From: Pseudomonas sp. HAR-UPW-AIA-41 | GTDB lineage: Bacteria > Pseudomonadota > Gammaproteobacteria > Pseudomonadales > Pseudomonadaceae | DNA: 64,000 bases | NCBI RefSeq assembly: GCF_002304225.1 | Contig: NZ_NSLB01000001.1 | Span: forward strand, 842,388 to 906,387 | Reading direction: 5' to 3' | Shown here: in pieces, positions 1 to 11,424 of the stretch | Position numbering within the stretch: the first letter of the stretch is position 1 | How the letters are laid out: each line of letters begins with the position of its first letter | The notes under the pieces: generated by a model | What the model was told of the DNA's origin: nothing | Seen by the model: the letters and a program-made list of their open reading frames with translations, nothing else | The model's database searches: none | Translations under genes and position numbers: made by a program

Positions 1-683
1 CGGCCTTCAAGGATCCGAATACCAAGGGTGTGGTGCTGCGTATCAACAGTCCGGGCGGCAGTCCGGTTCAGTCCGGCTATATCTACGACGAGATCCGTCG
101 CCTGCGTGCTGAGCACAAGGAAATCAAGGTTTATGCGGTCATTACCGACCTTGGTGCTTCCGGGGCTTACTACATCGCCAGTGCTGCTGATGCTATTTAT
201 GCCGACAAGGCCAGTCTGGTCGGATCGATTGGGGTGACGGCATCCGGCTTCGGCTTTGTCGGCGTGATGGATAAGCTGGGTGTTGATCGGCGCATCTATA
301 CAGCCGGCGAGCACAAGGCATTTCTGGATCCGTTCCAGCCGCCAAAGGATGAGGAAACGGCATTCTGGAAAACTGTGCTGGAAACCACGCATAAGCAGTT
401 CATTGCCAGTGTCAAGCAGGGGCGCGGTGAGCGCCTCAAGGACAAGGAGCATCCGGAGTTGTTCAGTGGCTTGATCTGGTCGGGTGAGCAGGCGCTGCAG
501 CTTGGTCTGATCGATGGTCTGGGTAACAGCAGCTATGTGGCGCGCGAAGTGATCGGGGCGAAGGATCTGGTGGATTACACGCATCAGGAAACGCCGCTGG
601 ACCGTTTTGCCAAGAAGCTGGGCGCCAGTGTGGCTGAACATGTGGCGATCTGGGCTGGTTTTGCCGGGCCGCAGTTGCGCTGA
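1..683 (+). CDS. sppA: Signal peptide peptidase SppA, S49 family (3' part only)
   Basis: This is the C-terminal part of a membrane-anchored serine protease that degrades signal peptides left in the inner membrane. The gene begins before the window; the frame is open from base 3. The visible part holds the catalytic serine motif (D-L-G-A-S-G-A-Y-Y, about residue 52 of the visible peptide) and the downstream V-G-S-I-G-V segment typical of S49 peptidases. The N-terminal anchor and the catalytic lysine are not both visible, so completeness cannot be judged. A hairpin terminator follows 20 bases after the stop. Upstream of maf and the fab cluster, this is the same position sppA has in P. aeruginosa. 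Confidence 0.92.
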   Translation, partial: AFKDPNTKGVVLRINSPGGSPVQSGYIYDEIRRLRAEHKEIKVYAVITDLGASGAYYIASAADAIYADKASLVGSIGVTASGFGFVGVMDKLGVDRRIYTAGEHKAFLDPFQPPKDEETAFWKTVLETTHKQFIASVKQGRGERLKDKEHPELFSGLIWSGEQALQLGLIDGLGNSSYVAREVIGAKDLVDYTHQETPLDRFAKKLGASVAEHVAIWAGFAGPQLR

Positions 684-703
684 GTGTTCTGTATCGGTGA
701 AAG

Positions 704-728
704 AGCCCGGCAATGCCGGGCTTTTGCT
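704..728 (+). terminator. Rho-independent terminator after sppA
   Basis: An 8-bp perfect stem (AGCCCGGC at 704-711, GCCGGGCT at 715-722) with an AAT loop is followed by TTT-G-CTTT. It lies between the convergent sppA and maf stop codons and ends the sppA transcript. Confidence 0.85.
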
Positions 729-1307
729 TTAGGGGAGGGTAATCCCTTCATTTATTAGCATGTCGACCAGGCGGATCAGGGGGAGGCCGATCAGGCTGGT
801 GCTGTCTCTGCCCTCGGTGCTGGCGAACAGGCTGATGCCCAGTCCTTCGGACTTGAAGCTGCCGGCGCAGTCGTAGGGTTGTTCGGCATGCAGGTAGCGC
901 TCGATCTGGGCGTCGCTGAGTTGGCGGAAATGCACGGTAAAGGGTACGCAGGCGACCTGGCAGTGGTTGTTCTGGCTGTTGAAAAGGCACAGGCCGGTCA
1001 GGAAGGTTACGCTGCGGCCACTGGCAGCCTGCAGTTGTGCTTTTGCGTTGTTGAATGTGTGCGGTTTGCCGATGATCTGTCCGTCCAGGGTGGCGACCTG
1101 GTCTGAGCCGATGATCAGGTGCGCCGGATGGCTGCTTTGGAGGGCGCGGGCCTTGGCTTCGGCCAGTCGGCAAACCAGCTGTTCGGGGTGTTCGCCGGCT
1201 AGTGGGGTCTCATCGGTTGCGGGCGGCGAGGTGCTGAACGGCAGGCGCAGGCGTTCCAGCAGTTCGCGGCGATAGCGAGAGGTGGAGGCCAGAACCAGTG
1301 GCAGCAT
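729..1307 (-). CDS. yceF: Maf/YceF-type nucleotide pyrophosphatase
   Basis: A 192-residue Maf-family house-cleaning enzyme that hydrolyses non-canonical nucleoside triphosphates; the YceF subgroup acts on 7-methyl-GTP. The N-terminus L-V-L-A-S-T-S-R-Y-R-R-E-L-L is the Maf nucleotide-binding signature. The motifs D-E-T-P (about residue 32), G-S-D-Q-V-A (about 67) and the G-K-P-H segment follow in family order. Full length for the family. It is convergent with sppA and divergent from yceD, the same arrangement as in other pseudomonads. Assignment to the YceF rather than YhdE subgroup rests on the yceD-rpmF context. Confidence 0.9.
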   Translation of the reverse strand: MLPLVLASTSRYRRELLERLRLPFSTSPPATDETPLAGEHPEQLVCRLAEAKARALQSSHPAHLIIGSDQVATLDGQIIGKPHTFNNAKAQLQAASGRSVTFLTGLCLFNSQNNHCQVACVPFTVHFRQLSDAQIERYLHAEQPYDCAGSFKSEGLGISLFASTEGRDSTSLIGLPLIRLVDMLINEGITLP

Positions 1308-1375
1308 GGCGAATTCTCAATCTGAACAAGGAATTGCGATTTTAGCGGGCGCCAGGGAGAAAGGCGGAATTTTCT

Positions 1376-1404
1376 TTGACAGCGCCTGGGGGCATCCCTA
1401 GAAT
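1376..1404 (+). promoter_or_regulatory. Sigma-70 promoter for yceD-rpmF-plsX
   Basis: TTGACA at 1376-1381, a 17-bp spacer and TAGAAT at 1399-1404: a near-consensus promoter. The expected start of transcription (about 1410-1412) is only 2-4 bases before the yceD ATG at 1414, so this transcript would be essentially leaderless. Confidence 0.8.
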
Positions 1405-1413
1405 GTCGCGCCT

Positions 1414-1941
1414 ATGTTGAATGCACCGATTCCACCTCATGTCGATCCGCGCAAGCTGGCTGATCGCGGAATAACTCTCGAGGGGGTTGTTCCGGTAAAA
1501 AGCCTGCCGCGGTTGTGCGAGCAATTGACCGATGACCTCGGTGAAGTGCAAGTACGGCTGACATTCGAGCGTGATGAGCAGCGTATACCGGTTATCCGGG
1601 GCTCGCTCGATGTTGAGGTCAGGATGATTTGCCAGCGTTGTCTGGAGCCGGCGGCTTTGCCGGTTCATGGCGAATACATCTACGCCATGGTAAGAGAGGG
1701 CGATTCTGAGCGCTCTCTGCCTAAAGGCTACGATGCGCTGGAAGTGGGTGAAGAGCCCTTGGATGTGCTGACAATGGTTGAAGACGAGCTTCTGCTCTCT
1801 TTGCCGATTGTTCCTGTCCATGATGCAAAAGTTTGCCAGCAGCCGGCGGGCCAAGATGAGCCAGAGCCGAATGAGAACGAGGTTTCGCGGTCCAACCCGT
1901 TCAGCGTACTGGCTCAGTTAAAGCGTGACCCAAACGTTTAG
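1414..1941 (+). CDS. yceD: YceD family protein (DUF177), 23S rRNA accumulation protein
   Basis: A 175-residue protein of the DUF177/YceD family, needed for normal 23S rRNA accumulation in E. coli and land plants; its mechanism is unknown. It contains the conserved C-Q-R-C-L-E motif (about residues 73-78), an acidic middle and the conserved N-P-F-S-V-L-A-Q-L-K tail. It heads the yceD-rpmF-plsX-fab cluster and ends 13 bases before rpmF. No Shine-Dalgarno sequence is visible before the ATG, and the strong promoter places the RNA 5' end almost at the start codon, so leaderless translation is likely. The start at 1414 keeps the family's conserved N-terminus (P-P-H-V-D-P-R-K-L-A). Confidence 0.92.
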   Translation: MLNAPIPPHVDPRKLADRGITLEGVVPVKSLPRLCEQLTDDLGEVQVRLTFERDEQRIPVIRGSLDVEVRMICQRCLEPAALPVHGEYIYAMVREGDSERSLPKGYDALEVGEEPLDVLTMVEDELLLSLPIVPVHDAKVCQQPAGQDEPEPNENEVSRSNPFSVLAQLKRDPNV

Positions 1942-1954
1942 GAGTTAATCAGTT

Positions 1955-2137
1955 ATGGCTGTTCAGCAGAACAAAAAATCCCGTTCCGCTCGTGACATGC
2001 GTCGTTCCCATGACGCTCTCGAGGCCAGCACCCTGTCCGTCGAGAAGAGCACCGGTGAAGTCCACCTGCGTCACCACGTAACTCCGGAAGGCGTTTACCG
2101 TGGCCGCAAAGTCGTCAACAAGGACGCTGCTGAGTAA
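1955..2137 (+). CDS. rpmF: 50S ribosomal protein L32
   Basis: A 60-residue basic ribosomal protein starting [11 protein letters not shown], the typical proteobacterial L32 N-terminus. Like other L32 proteins of this branch it lacks the zinc-binding cysteines. It sits between yceD and plsX, the widespread yceD-rpmF-plsX order that couples ribosome and phospholipid synthesis. The stop codon is two bases before the TTG start of plsX, so plsX translation is probably coupled to it. Confidence 0.97.
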   Translation: MAVQQNKKSRSARDMRRSHDALEASTLSVEKSTGEVHLRHHVTPEGVYRGRKVVNKDAAE

Positions 2138-2139
2138 TC

Positions 2140-3150
2140 TTGTCAGCTTCTGTTGTTGCGATTGACGCAATGGGCGGGGACTTCGGTCCCCGTTGCATTG
2201 TTCCGGCCTGCCTTTCGGCAATGGCTGAAAATCCCTCCCTCGAACTGATCCTTGTTGGTCAGGCTCCTGTTCTCGAAGACATTCTTTCCCGCCAGTCTGG
2301 TGTGGATCGCGCGCGCCTGCGCGTCGAACATGCCAGTGAAATCATTGCCATGGATGAGCGGCCTGCTCAGGCCCTGCGCAACAAGCCCGATTCCTCCATG
2401 CGTCAGGCGCTGGAACTGGTACGTCAGGGGCGGGCGCAGGCTTGCGTAAGTGCCGGCAATACCGGTGCATTGATGGCCTTGGCGCGCTATGTGCTGAAAA
2501 CCCTGCCGGGTATTGACCGTCCGGCGATGGTGACGGCCATTCCCACCCAGACAGGGCGAACGCTGCTGCTTGATCTGGGTGCCAATGTCGATTGCAGTGC
2601 TGAGCACCTCTACCAGTTCGCGGTGATGGGGGCTGTTGCTGCTGAGGTGCAGGGCAAGTCCAGGCCGCGCATTGCCTTGCTCAATGTCGGCACCGAGGAC
2701 ATCAAGGGCAATCAGCAGGTGAAGCTGGCTGCGAGCCTGTTGCAGCAGGCAGATGAGCTGAACTACTGCGGCTTCATCGAGGGCGATGGTCTCTATCGCG
2801 GTGAGGCGGATGTGGTGGTGTGTGACGGCTTCGTCGGCAATATTCTGCTCAAGTCCAGCGAAGGCCTTGTCACCATGTTGTCGGCGCGGATTGCCTCGTT
2901 GTTCAAGGAAAGTCTGGGTTCGCGCCTGGTCGGCTCGCTGGCCATGCCGTTGCTGCGGCGTCTGCAGGATGAGCTGGCGCCTGCCCAGCACAATGGAGCA
3001 AGCTTTCTCGGGTTGCAGGGCATTGTGGTGAAAAGCCATGGCAGTGCCGATGAGGATGCCTTCAAGGTGGCGATTGCGCGTGCGGTGGTTGAGGTGCGCG
3101 AGAATCTGCCGCAGCGTTTGCACAGTCGACTGGGGAATCTGCTGCTGTAG
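2140..3150 (+). CDS. plsX: Phosphate acyltransferase PlsX
   Basis: A 336-residue enzyme converting acyl-ACP and phosphate to acyl-phosphate, the donor used by PlsY in the first step of phospholipid synthesis. The N-terminus [10 protein letters not shown] and the motifs S-A-G-N-T-G-A-L-M and V-C-D-G-F-V-G-N are diagnostic. The start is a TTG at 2140, two bases after the rpmF stop. No separate Shine-Dalgarno fits there, so re-initiation by ribosomes finishing rpmF is the likely route. Full length for the family. Confidence 0.96.
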   Translation: MSASVVAIDAMGGDFGPRCIVPACLSAMAENPSLELILVGQAPVLEDILSRQSGVDRARLRVEHASEIIAMDERPAQALRNKPDSSMRQALELVRQGRAQACVSAGNTGALMALARYVLKTLPGIDRPAMVTAIPTQTGRTLLLDLGANVDCSAEHLYQFAVMGAVAAEVQGKSRPRIALLNVGTEDIKGNQQVKLAASLLQQADELNYCGFIEGDGLYRGEADVVVCDGFVGNILLKSSEGLVTMLSARIASLFKESLGSRLVGSLAMPLLRRLQDELAPAQHNGASFLGLQGIVVKSHGSADEDAFKVAIARAVVEVRENLPQRLHSRLGNLLL

Positions 3151-3248
3151 GATGTGACCCTGTGCGTCAGGTGGTCATCCAACTGTCAGTTTGTTGTGGC
3201 TGGCTAGGCCAGACGTCATTCTCCTGTTATCTGTAGAAGGTTGCCTCG

Positions 3249-4187
3249 ATGTCCGCATCTCTCGCGTTCGTCTTTCCCGGTCAGGGCTCGCAATCGGTTG
3301 GCATGCTGGCCGAACTGGCGCAGCAACAACCCCTGATCCAGCACACTTTTAGCGAAGCCTCCGACGCGCTTGGCTATGACCTGTGGGCGCTGACCCAGCA
3401 GGGGCCTGAAGAGTCGCTCAATCAGACCGATAAAACCCAGCCGGCCATCCTCACTGCCTCCATTGCCCTGTGGCGCCTGTGGCAGGCCGAGGTGGCTGTG
3501 CAGCCAGCTTTCGTAGCGGGTCACAGTCTGGGTGAGTACTCGGCGCTGGTCGCTGCCGGCAGCCTGTCTCTGGCCGACGCTGTGCGGCTGGTTGAGCGTC
3601 GCGGGCAACTGATGCAGCAGGCTGTTCCCGCAGGTCAGGGCGGGATGGCGGCGATTCTGGGGCTTGAGGATGCTGATGTCCTGGCGGCCTGCGCTGAAGC
3701 GGAGCAGGGCGAGGTGGTCAGTGCGGTCAATTTCAATGCGCCGGGTCAGGTGGTGATTGCCGGTGCGGCCAGTGCCGTGGCTCGTGCCATCGAGGCCTGC
3801 AAGGCGCGTGGCGCCAAGCGCGCCATGGCCTTGCCGGTCAGTGTGCCTTCGCACTGTGCGCTGATGCGTCCGGCTGCCGAGCAGTTCGCGGCGTCCGTTG
3901 AGGCGCTCAGCTGGCAGGTGCCGTCCATTGCGCTGGTGCAGAACGTGAGTGCGGCTGTGCCTGCTGATCTTGCCGCTCTCAAGCGCGATCTGCTGGCGCA
4001 GCTCTACAGCCCGGTGCGCTGGGTTGAAACCGTGCAGTATCTGGCGGAGCAGGGTGTGACCGAGCTGGTCGAATGCGGCCCGGGCAAGGTGCTGTCGGGC
4101 CTCAACAAGCGCTGCGTGAAAGGCGTGAATACCCATAATCTGGAAACCCCGGATGCCTTCGCGGCAGCCCGGGCGGCTTTGCTCTGA
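3249..4187 (+). CDS. fabD: Malonyl-CoA:ACP transacylase FabD
   Basis: A 312-residue enzyme loading malonyl groups from CoA onto ACP for fatty acid synthesis. Seen: the N-terminal G-Q-G-S-Q motif (residues 11-15), the nucleophile Ser93 in G-H-S-L-G-E, and the catalytic histidine at 202 (P-S-H-C). The C-terminal E-C-G-P-G-K-V-L-S-G-L segment is typical. A clear ribosome binding site (AGAAGG) lies upstream of the ATG. It is followed 14 bases later by fabG in the conserved fabD-fabG-acpP-fabF order. Confidence 0.97.
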   Translation: MSASLAFVFPGQGSQSVGMLAELAQQQPLIQHTFSEASDALGYDLWALTQQGPEESLNQTDKTQPAILTASIALWRLWQAEVAVQPAFVAGHSLGEYSALVAAGSLSLADAVRLVERRGQLMQQAVPAGQGGMAAILGLEDADVLAACAEAEQGEVVSAVNFNAPGQVVIAGAASAVARAIEACKARGAKRAMALPVSVPSHCALMRPAAEQFAASVEALSWQVPSIALVQNVSAAVPADLAALKRDLLAQLYSPVRWVETVQYLAEQGVTELVECGPGKVLSGLNKRCVKGVNTHNLETPDAFAAARAALL

Positions 4188-4201
4188 GAGGGAGTGACGA
4201 T

Positions 4202-4945
4202 ATGCGATTGCAAGGAAAAGTAGCCCTGGTCACCGGCGCCAGCCGAGGCATTGGTCAGGCGATTGCTCTGGAGTTGGGTCGTCAGGGTGCCGTGGTGATT
4301 GGTACGGCAACTACGCCAAGCGGTGCCGAACGCATTGCCGAAACGCTGAAGGCCAATGGTGTCGAAGGCGCGGGCCTGGTCCTGGATGTGGCCAATGATG
4401 AGTCTGTGGCCACAACGCTGGAACACATTCAGCAGCACCTCGGTCAGCCGCTGATTCTGGTGAACAACGCCGGTATCACCCGCGACAATCTGATGCTGCG
4501 CATGAAGGATGACGAATGGTTCGATGTCATCAATACCAACCTCAATAGCCTCTATCGCTTGTCCAAGGGTGTGCTGCGTGGCATGACCAAGGCGCGCTGG
4601 GGTCGCATCATCAATATCGGCTCGGTGGTCGGAGCGATGGGTAATGCCGGGCAGGTCAATTACGCGGCGGCCAAGGCTGGTCTGGAGGGCTTTACCCGTG
4701 CCCTGGCGCGGGAAGTCGGTTCGCGGGCCATCACCGTCAATGCCGTGGCTCCCGGTTTTATCGATACCGACATGACCCGTGAGCTGACAGATGCTCAGCG
4801 TGAGGCCATGCTGACGCAGATTCCCCTTGGTCGTCTGGGTCAGGCTGAAGAAATTGCTGGCGTGGTGAGTTTTCTCGCTTCCGACGCCGCTGCCTATATC
4901 ACCGGTGCCACCCTGCCGGTAAATGGCGGCATGTACATGAGCTAA
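4202..4945 (+). CDS. fabG: 3-oxoacyl-ACP reductase FabG
   Basis: A 247-residue NADPH-dependent short-chain dehydrogenase reducing 3-ketoacyl-ACP in each elongation cycle. The cofactor motif T-G-A-S-R-G-I-G is at residues 11-18, the N-N-A-G motif near 88-91, and the catalytic triad is Ser141, Tyr154 and Lys158 (Y-A-A-A-K). The C-terminus G-A-T-L-P-V-N-G-G-M-Y-M is typical of FabG. GAGGGAGTGACGAT provides the ribosome binding site. It is followed by a 190-base gap holding the separate acpP promoter. Confidence 0.97.
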   Translation: MRLQGKVALVTGASRGIGQAIALELGRQGAVVIGTATTPSGAERIAETLKANGVEGAGLVLDVANDESVATTLEHIQQHLGQPLILVNNAGITRDNLMLRMKDDEWFDVINTNLNSLYRLSKGVLRGMTKARWGRIINIGSVVGAMGNAGQVNYAAAKAGLEGFTRALAREVGSRAITVNAVAPGFIDTDMTRELTDAQREAMLTQIPLGRLGQAEEIAGVVSFLASDAAAYITGATLPVNGGMYMS

Positions 4946-5060
4946 ATGTGACTCGGCCCTGCGCGAAACTGTCATACAGGCTGTCTAAAATCGGTTATAA
5001 AACTGCCATGCGGTTTGCCGACCGATGGGCAAGCCAGTGCAAGGGGCTGCGGTCTTTGGC

Positions 5061-5088
5061 TTGAAAGTTAGAAAACCCTTTCTATACA
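5061..5088 (+). promoter_or_regulatory. Promoter for acpP
   Basis: TTGAAA (5061-5066), a 16-bp spacer and TATACA (5083-5088) lie in the fabG-acpP gap. A dedicated promoter fits the very high expression of acpP. The leader of about 40 bases carries AGGAG at 5121-5125, a likely pairing site for the RgsA-like RNA annotated at 11425-11545. Confidence 0.65.
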
Positions 5089-5136
5089 CTGCAGCCCGAG
5101 CTGCACGGAATTTTTCCATAGGAGTGAAAATACGGT

Positions 5137-5373
5137 ATGAGCACCATCGAAGAACGCGTCAAGAAAATCGTCGCCGAGCAACTGGGCGTTAAGGAAGAAG
5201 AAGTCACCAACAGCGCTTCCTTCGTTGAAGACCTGGGCGCCGACTCCCTTGACACCGTTGAGCTGGTGATGGCTCTGGAAGAGGAATTCGAGACCGAGAT
5301 TCCGGACGAGCAAGCCGAGAAGATCACCACCGTTCAGGAAGCCATCGACTACGTTACTGCGCACAGCAAGTAA
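5137..5373 (+). CDS. acpP: Acyl carrier protein
   Basis: A 78-residue acidic carrier of acyl chains in fatty acid synthesis. The phosphopantetheine attachment serine is Ser37 in the invariant G-A-D-S-L-D-T-V-E motif. The protein is highly charged and helical, as expected. It has its own promoter and a terminator immediately after it, so a short abundant mRNA is expected in addition to read-through into fabF. Codon choice is strongly biased (GAA, AAG, CTG), as in highly expressed genes. Confidence 0.98.
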   Translation: MSTIEERVKKIVAEQLGVKEEEVTNSASFVEDLGADSLDTVELVMALEEEFETEIPDEQAEKITTVQEAIDYVTAHSK

Positions 5374-5401
5374 TTTGTAATCGCTGTTTGCTGATCCGAA
5401 G

Positions 5402-5435
5402 AACCGCACAGCCCTCAAGGCGTGCGGTTTTTCTT
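5402..5435 (+). terminator. Terminator between acpP and fabF
   Basis: Stem AACCGCAC (5402-5409) and GTGCGGTT (5422-5429) with a 12-base loop is followed by TTTCTTT. It separates the abundant acpP message from fabF, giving partial read-through. Confidence 0.85.
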
Positions 5436-5477
5436 TAGGTGCGCCGCTGGGGCGCCGTACAGGTAGAGGATTTCGCT

Positions 5478-6722
5478 GTGTCGCGTAGACGCGTTGTGGT
5501 CACCGGGCTGGGCATGCTTTCTCCGCTGGGGGTGGATGTTGCCAGCAGCTGGCAAGGCATTCTGGCCGCCCAGAGTGGTATCGGCCTCATCGAACATATG
5601 GACCTTTCGGCGTACGCCACCCGTTTTGGCGGTTCGGTGAAGGGCTTCGACGTTGAGCAGTATCTGTCGGCCAAAGAGGCGCGCAAGCTGGATTTGTTCA
5701 TTCAGTACGGTCTGGCCGCCAGTTTCCAGGCGGTACGGGATTCCGGGCTGGAAGTTACCGATGCCAACCGTGAGCGCATCGGTGTGGCGATGGGTTCGGG
5801 TATCGGTGGCCTGACCAATATCGAGAACAACTGCAAGTCGCTGATTGAGCAGGGGCCGCGGCGCATTTCGCCGTTCTTCGTGCCGGGCTCGATCATCAAC
5901 ATGATTTCCGGGTTCCTCTCTATTCATCTGGGGGCGCAGGGGCCCAACTACGCCATCGCCACCGCCTGTACCACCGGTACGCACTGCATCGGTATGGCTG
6001 CCCGCAACATTGCCTACGGTGAAGCTGACGTGATGATCGCCGGTGGAGCCGAGATGGCGGCCTGTGGTCTGGGGCTGGGAGGCTTCGGTGCTGCCCGCGC
6101 GCTTTCTACGCGCAATGACGATCCGCAGCGGGCCAGTCGCCCGTGGGACAAGGATCGCGATGGTTTCGTGCTGTCCGATGGTGCAGGTGCTCTGGTTCTG
6201 GAAGAACTGGAGCATGCCAAGGCGCGTGGCGCGCAGATCTATGCAGAGCTGGTCGGTTTCGGCATGAGTGGCGACGCCTATCACATGACTTCTCCGCCTG
6301 ACGATGGTGCAGGAGCGGCACGCTGCATGCGCAATGCCCTGCAGGATGCACGCCTCAATCCTGATCAGGTGCAGTACATCAATGCTCATGGCACTTCCAC
6401 CTCGGCCGGTGACAAGGCTGAAGCCTGCGCGGTGAAGAGCGTTTTCGGCGAGCACGCTTATCGACTGGCGGTGAGCTCGACCAAGTCGATGACCGGCCAC
6501 TTGCTGGGCGCGGCGGGTGCGGTCGAGGCCATCTTCAGTGTGCTGGCCATTCGCGACCAGGTCGCGCCGCCGACGATCAACCTCGACAACCCGGATGAAG
6601 GCTGTGATCTGGACTTCGTCCCGCATCAGGCGCGGGCCATGGCCATCGATGCCGTGCTGTCGAACTCCTTCGGCTTTGGCGGGACCAACGGCTCGCTGCT
6701 GTTCCGTCGCTTCAACGGCTGA
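5478..6722 (+). CDS. fabF: 3-oxoacyl-ACP synthase II FabF
   Basis: A 414-residue condensing enzyme (KAS II) that elongates acyl-ACP with malonyl-ACP. Seen: catalytic Cys164 in [10 protein letters not shown], and the two histidine motifs N-A-H-G-T-S-T and T-G-H-L-L-G-A-A-G. The C-terminal [10 protein letters not shown] is present. The GTG at 5478 is chosen because AGGTAGAGGA lies 8-17 bases upstream and it gives the canonical N-terminus S-R-R-R-V-V-V-T-G; the longer frame from 5439 would start inside the terminator. The stop overlaps the pabC ATG (TGATG). Confidence 0.96.
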   Translation: MSRRRVVVTGLGMLSPLGVDVASSWQGILAAQSGIGLIEHMDLSAYATRFGGSVKGFDVEQYLSAKEARKLDLFIQYGLAASFQAVRDSGLEVTDANRERIGVAMGSGIGGLTNIENNCKSLIEQGPRRISPFFVPGSIINMISGFLSIHLGAQGPNYAIATACTTGTHCIGMAARNIAYGEADVMIAGGAEMAACGLGLGGFGAARALSTRNDDPQRASRPWDKDRDGFVLSDGAGALVLEELEHAKARGAQIYAELVGFGMSGDAYHMTSPPDDGAGAARCMRNALQDARLNPDQVQYINAHGTSTSAGDKAEACAVKSVFGEHAYRLAVSSTKSMTGHLLGAAGAVEAIFSVLAIRDQVAPPTINLDNPDEGCDLDFVPHQARAMAIDAVLSNSFGFGGTNGSLLFRRFNG

Positions 6723-7537
6723 TGCTCAGTTGGGTGGATGGACAGCCGGCCAGTCAGCTGCCGCTGACTGATCGCGGGCTGGCTTACGGCGATGGGCTGT
6801 TTGAAACCCTGCGCGTCAGTGGTGGCCGTATCCCGCTGCTGACGCTGCATCTGCGGCGTCTGGCTGCCGGAGCTCAGCGTTTGGCCATCGGGCTCGACCT
6901 GGCTCAGGTGGAAGAGGAACTGCGTACCTTCGCCGCGCTGCTGGGGCAGGGAGTGGCCAAATTGATCGTCACCCGTGGTGATGGTTTACGCGGCTACGCG
7001 TCACCGGCCGAATCGCGGCCGCGGCGCATTCTGCAGGCCAGTGCGTTGCCGCAGTGGCCGTCGCAGCATGCCGAGCAGGGTGTGCGACTTTTTGCCTGTC
7101 AGACACGTTTGGCCGAGCAACCGCTGCTGGCGGGGCTCAAGCACCTCAATCGTCTGGAACAGGTAATGGCGCGGGCTGAGTGGCAGGATCCGGCGTTTGC
7201 CGAGGGGCTGCTGTGCGACACGTCCGGGCGCATCATCGAGGGCGTGTTCAGCAATCTCCTGCTGGTCAGCGATGGTGTCTTGCTGCTGCCTGACCTGCAG
7301 CGTTGTGGCGTGGCCGGGGTGATGCGTGCGGCTTTGCTGCAGGCAGCAGACGAGCAGGGCATTGCCTGGCGCATCGATGATCTGTCGGTTGAAGACCTGC
7401 TGCGGGCCGATGAGGTGCTGCTGTGCAATAGCTTGTACGGAGTTTGGCCGGTACAGGGCTACCTGCAGCGCGACTGGCCGGTCGGCCCTCTCACCCGTAA
7501 ACTGCAGGCCATTGCCCATACGCTGCTGGAAGGCTGA
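6722..7537 (+). CDS. pabC: Aminodeoxychorismate lyase PabC
   Basis: A 271-residue PLP enzyme of fold type IV that splits 4-amino-4-deoxychorismate into p-aminobenzoate and pyruvate for folate synthesis. Seen: the N-terminal D-R-G-L-A-Y-G-D-G-L-F-E-T motif shared by this fold family and the PLP lysine in G-L-K-H-L-N-R-L (about residue 140). It is translationally coupled to fabF through a TGATG overlap and followed three bases later by mltG, the common pabC-mltG-tmk-holB order. Confidence 0.93.
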   Translation: MLSWVDGQPASQLPLTDRGLAYGDGLFETLRVSGGRIPLLTLHLRRLAAGAQRLAIGLDLAQVEEELRTFAALLGQGVAKLIVTRGDGLRGYASPAESRPRRILQASALPQWPSQHAEQGVRLFACQTRLAEQPLLAGLKHLNRLEQVMARAEWQDPAFAEGLLCDTSGRIIEGVFSNLLLVSDGVLLLPDLQRCGVAGVMRAALLQAADEQGIAWRIDDLSVEDLLRADEVLLCNSLYGVWPVQGYLQRDWPVGPLTRKLQAIAHTLLEG

Positions 7538-7540
7538 CCC

Positions 7541-10198
<2,658 letters not shown>

Positions 10199-10232
10199 AA
10201 TCGGTCACTGGATATTTCGCTAGGAACGCTGC

Positions 10233-10589
10233 ATGAGCTTGCCACCCAATCTGGGCCCGCGTAACGGCATCCTGTCCCTGACCATCAAGGACAAGTCGGT
10301 GCTTTACGCCGCCTACATGCCCTTCATCCGGAATGGCGGATTGTTCATTCCGACCAACAAGAGCTACAAGCTTGGCGATGAAGTGTTCATGCTGCTCAAT
10401 CTGATGGATGAGCCGGAAAAGATTCCGGTGGCCGGCAAGGTGGTCTGGATTACCCCGAAGGGTGCTCAGGGCAACCGTGCAGCTGGCGTTGGCGTGCAGT
10501 TCAATGATGGCGATACCACCGCACGCAACAAGATCGAGACTTACCTGGCCGGTGCGCTGAAGTCTGATCGTCCTACCCACACCATGTAA
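10233..10589 (+). CDS. pilZ: Type IV pilus assembly protein PilZ
   Basis: A 118-residue single-domain PilZ protein needed for type IV pilus biogenesis. It acts with FimX and PilB in related bacteria. The conserved body (N-G-G-L-F-I-P-T, V-W-I-T-P-K, G-V-G-V-Q-F) is clear, but the N-terminal R-x3-R motif that binds cyclic di-GMP is absent, as in the founding PilZ. It directly follows holB, as in P. aeruginosa. Confidence 0.94.
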   Translation: MSLPPNLGPRNGILSLTIKDKSVLYAAYMPFIRNGGLFIPTNKSYKLGDEVFMLLNLMDEPEKIPVAGKVVWITPKGAQGNRAAGVGVQFNDGDTTARNKIETYLAGALKSDRPTHTM

Positions 10590-10635
10590 TTGATACGGCG
10601 TGCTGCCCGGCGCAGTGCGCCGTCGGGCTATAAGC

Positions 10636-11415
10636 ATGCTGGTTGATTCCCACTGTCACCTCGATCGACTCGACCTGAGCGCCTGCGGCGGCTCGCTGCA
10701 GGTCGCTCTTGATGCGGCGCGCGCGCGCGGTGTCGGCCATTTCCTCTGTATTGGTGTCAGTGCTGCCAACGCCGCAGCGGTCAAGCAAGTCGCGGAGCAA
10801 TATGCGGATGTGCATTGTTCGGTCGGTGTGCATCCGCTCGATCTTGAACCCGGCGCAGCGCCGGCGCTGGACTGGCTGCTGGATGAGCTGACGCACCCGC
10901 GGGTCGTGGCCATCGGCGAGACGGGTCTTGATTACCACTATGAACCGGAAGCGGCTTCCTTGCAGAAGGAGGCTTTCGCCTTGCATCTGGAGGCGGCAAG
11001 GATCACCGGCAAGCCCGTGATCGTGCATACCCGTGAGGCGCGAGCCGATACCCTGGCGCTGCTGCGTGAGGCAGCCTTGCCGCAGGCAGGTGTGCTGCAT
11101 TGCTTTACCGAGGACTGGGAGATGGCGAGTGCCGCTCTGGATCTGGGTTTTTATATTTCCCTCTCCGGCATTGTCACTTTCCGCAATGCCGAGGCGCTGC
11201 GGGATGTGGCCAAGAAGATTCCAAGTGACCGTCTGCTGGTGGAAACCGACGCTCCGTATCTGGCGCCAGTGCCGCATCGCGGCAAACCGAATCTTCCGCA
11301 GTATGTACGCGAGGTTGCCGAGTACCTGGCGGTGCTGCGCGGGGTGAGTTATGAAACCCTGGTGGAGCAGACGGGGGACAATTTCTTCCGCCTGTTTCCG
11401 TTGGCGCGGGGCTAA
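10636..11415 (+). CDS. TatD family DNase/hydrolase
   Basis: A 259-residue metal-dependent TIM-barrel hydrolase of the TatD family (3'-5' DNase and related activities). The metal ligands are visible: D-S-H-C-H-L-D at the N-terminus, G-E-T-G-L-D-Y-H (about 97-104), H-T-R-E-A, H-C-F-T and the C-terminal E-T-D-A-P-Y-L-A-P. The ATG at 10636 begins directly with the metal-binding M-L-V-D-S-H-C-H; an upstream in-frame TTG at 10600 would add 12 unlike residues. The family includes TatD, YcfH and YjjV paralogues. This position corresponds to the YcfH-type gene next to holB and pilZ. Confidence 0.9.
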   Translation: MLVDSHCHLDRLDLSACGGSLQVALDAARARGVGHFLCIGVSAANAAAVKQVAEQYADVHCSVGVHPLDLEPGAAPALDWLLDELTHPRVVAIGETGLDYHYEPEAASLQKEAFALHLEAARITGKPVIVHTREARADTLALLREAALPQAGVLHCFTEDWEMASAALDLGFYISLSGIVTFRNAEALRDVAKKIPSDRLLVETDAPYLAPVPHRGKPNLPQYVREVAEYLAVLRGVSYETLVEQTGDNFFRLFPLARG

Positions 11416-11424
11416 AACGCGGAT

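Noticed and set aside
4970..4985. CTGT-x3-ACAG-like element before acpP
   Set aside because: Spacing is wrong for a LexA box (needs eight bases between CTGT and ACAG).
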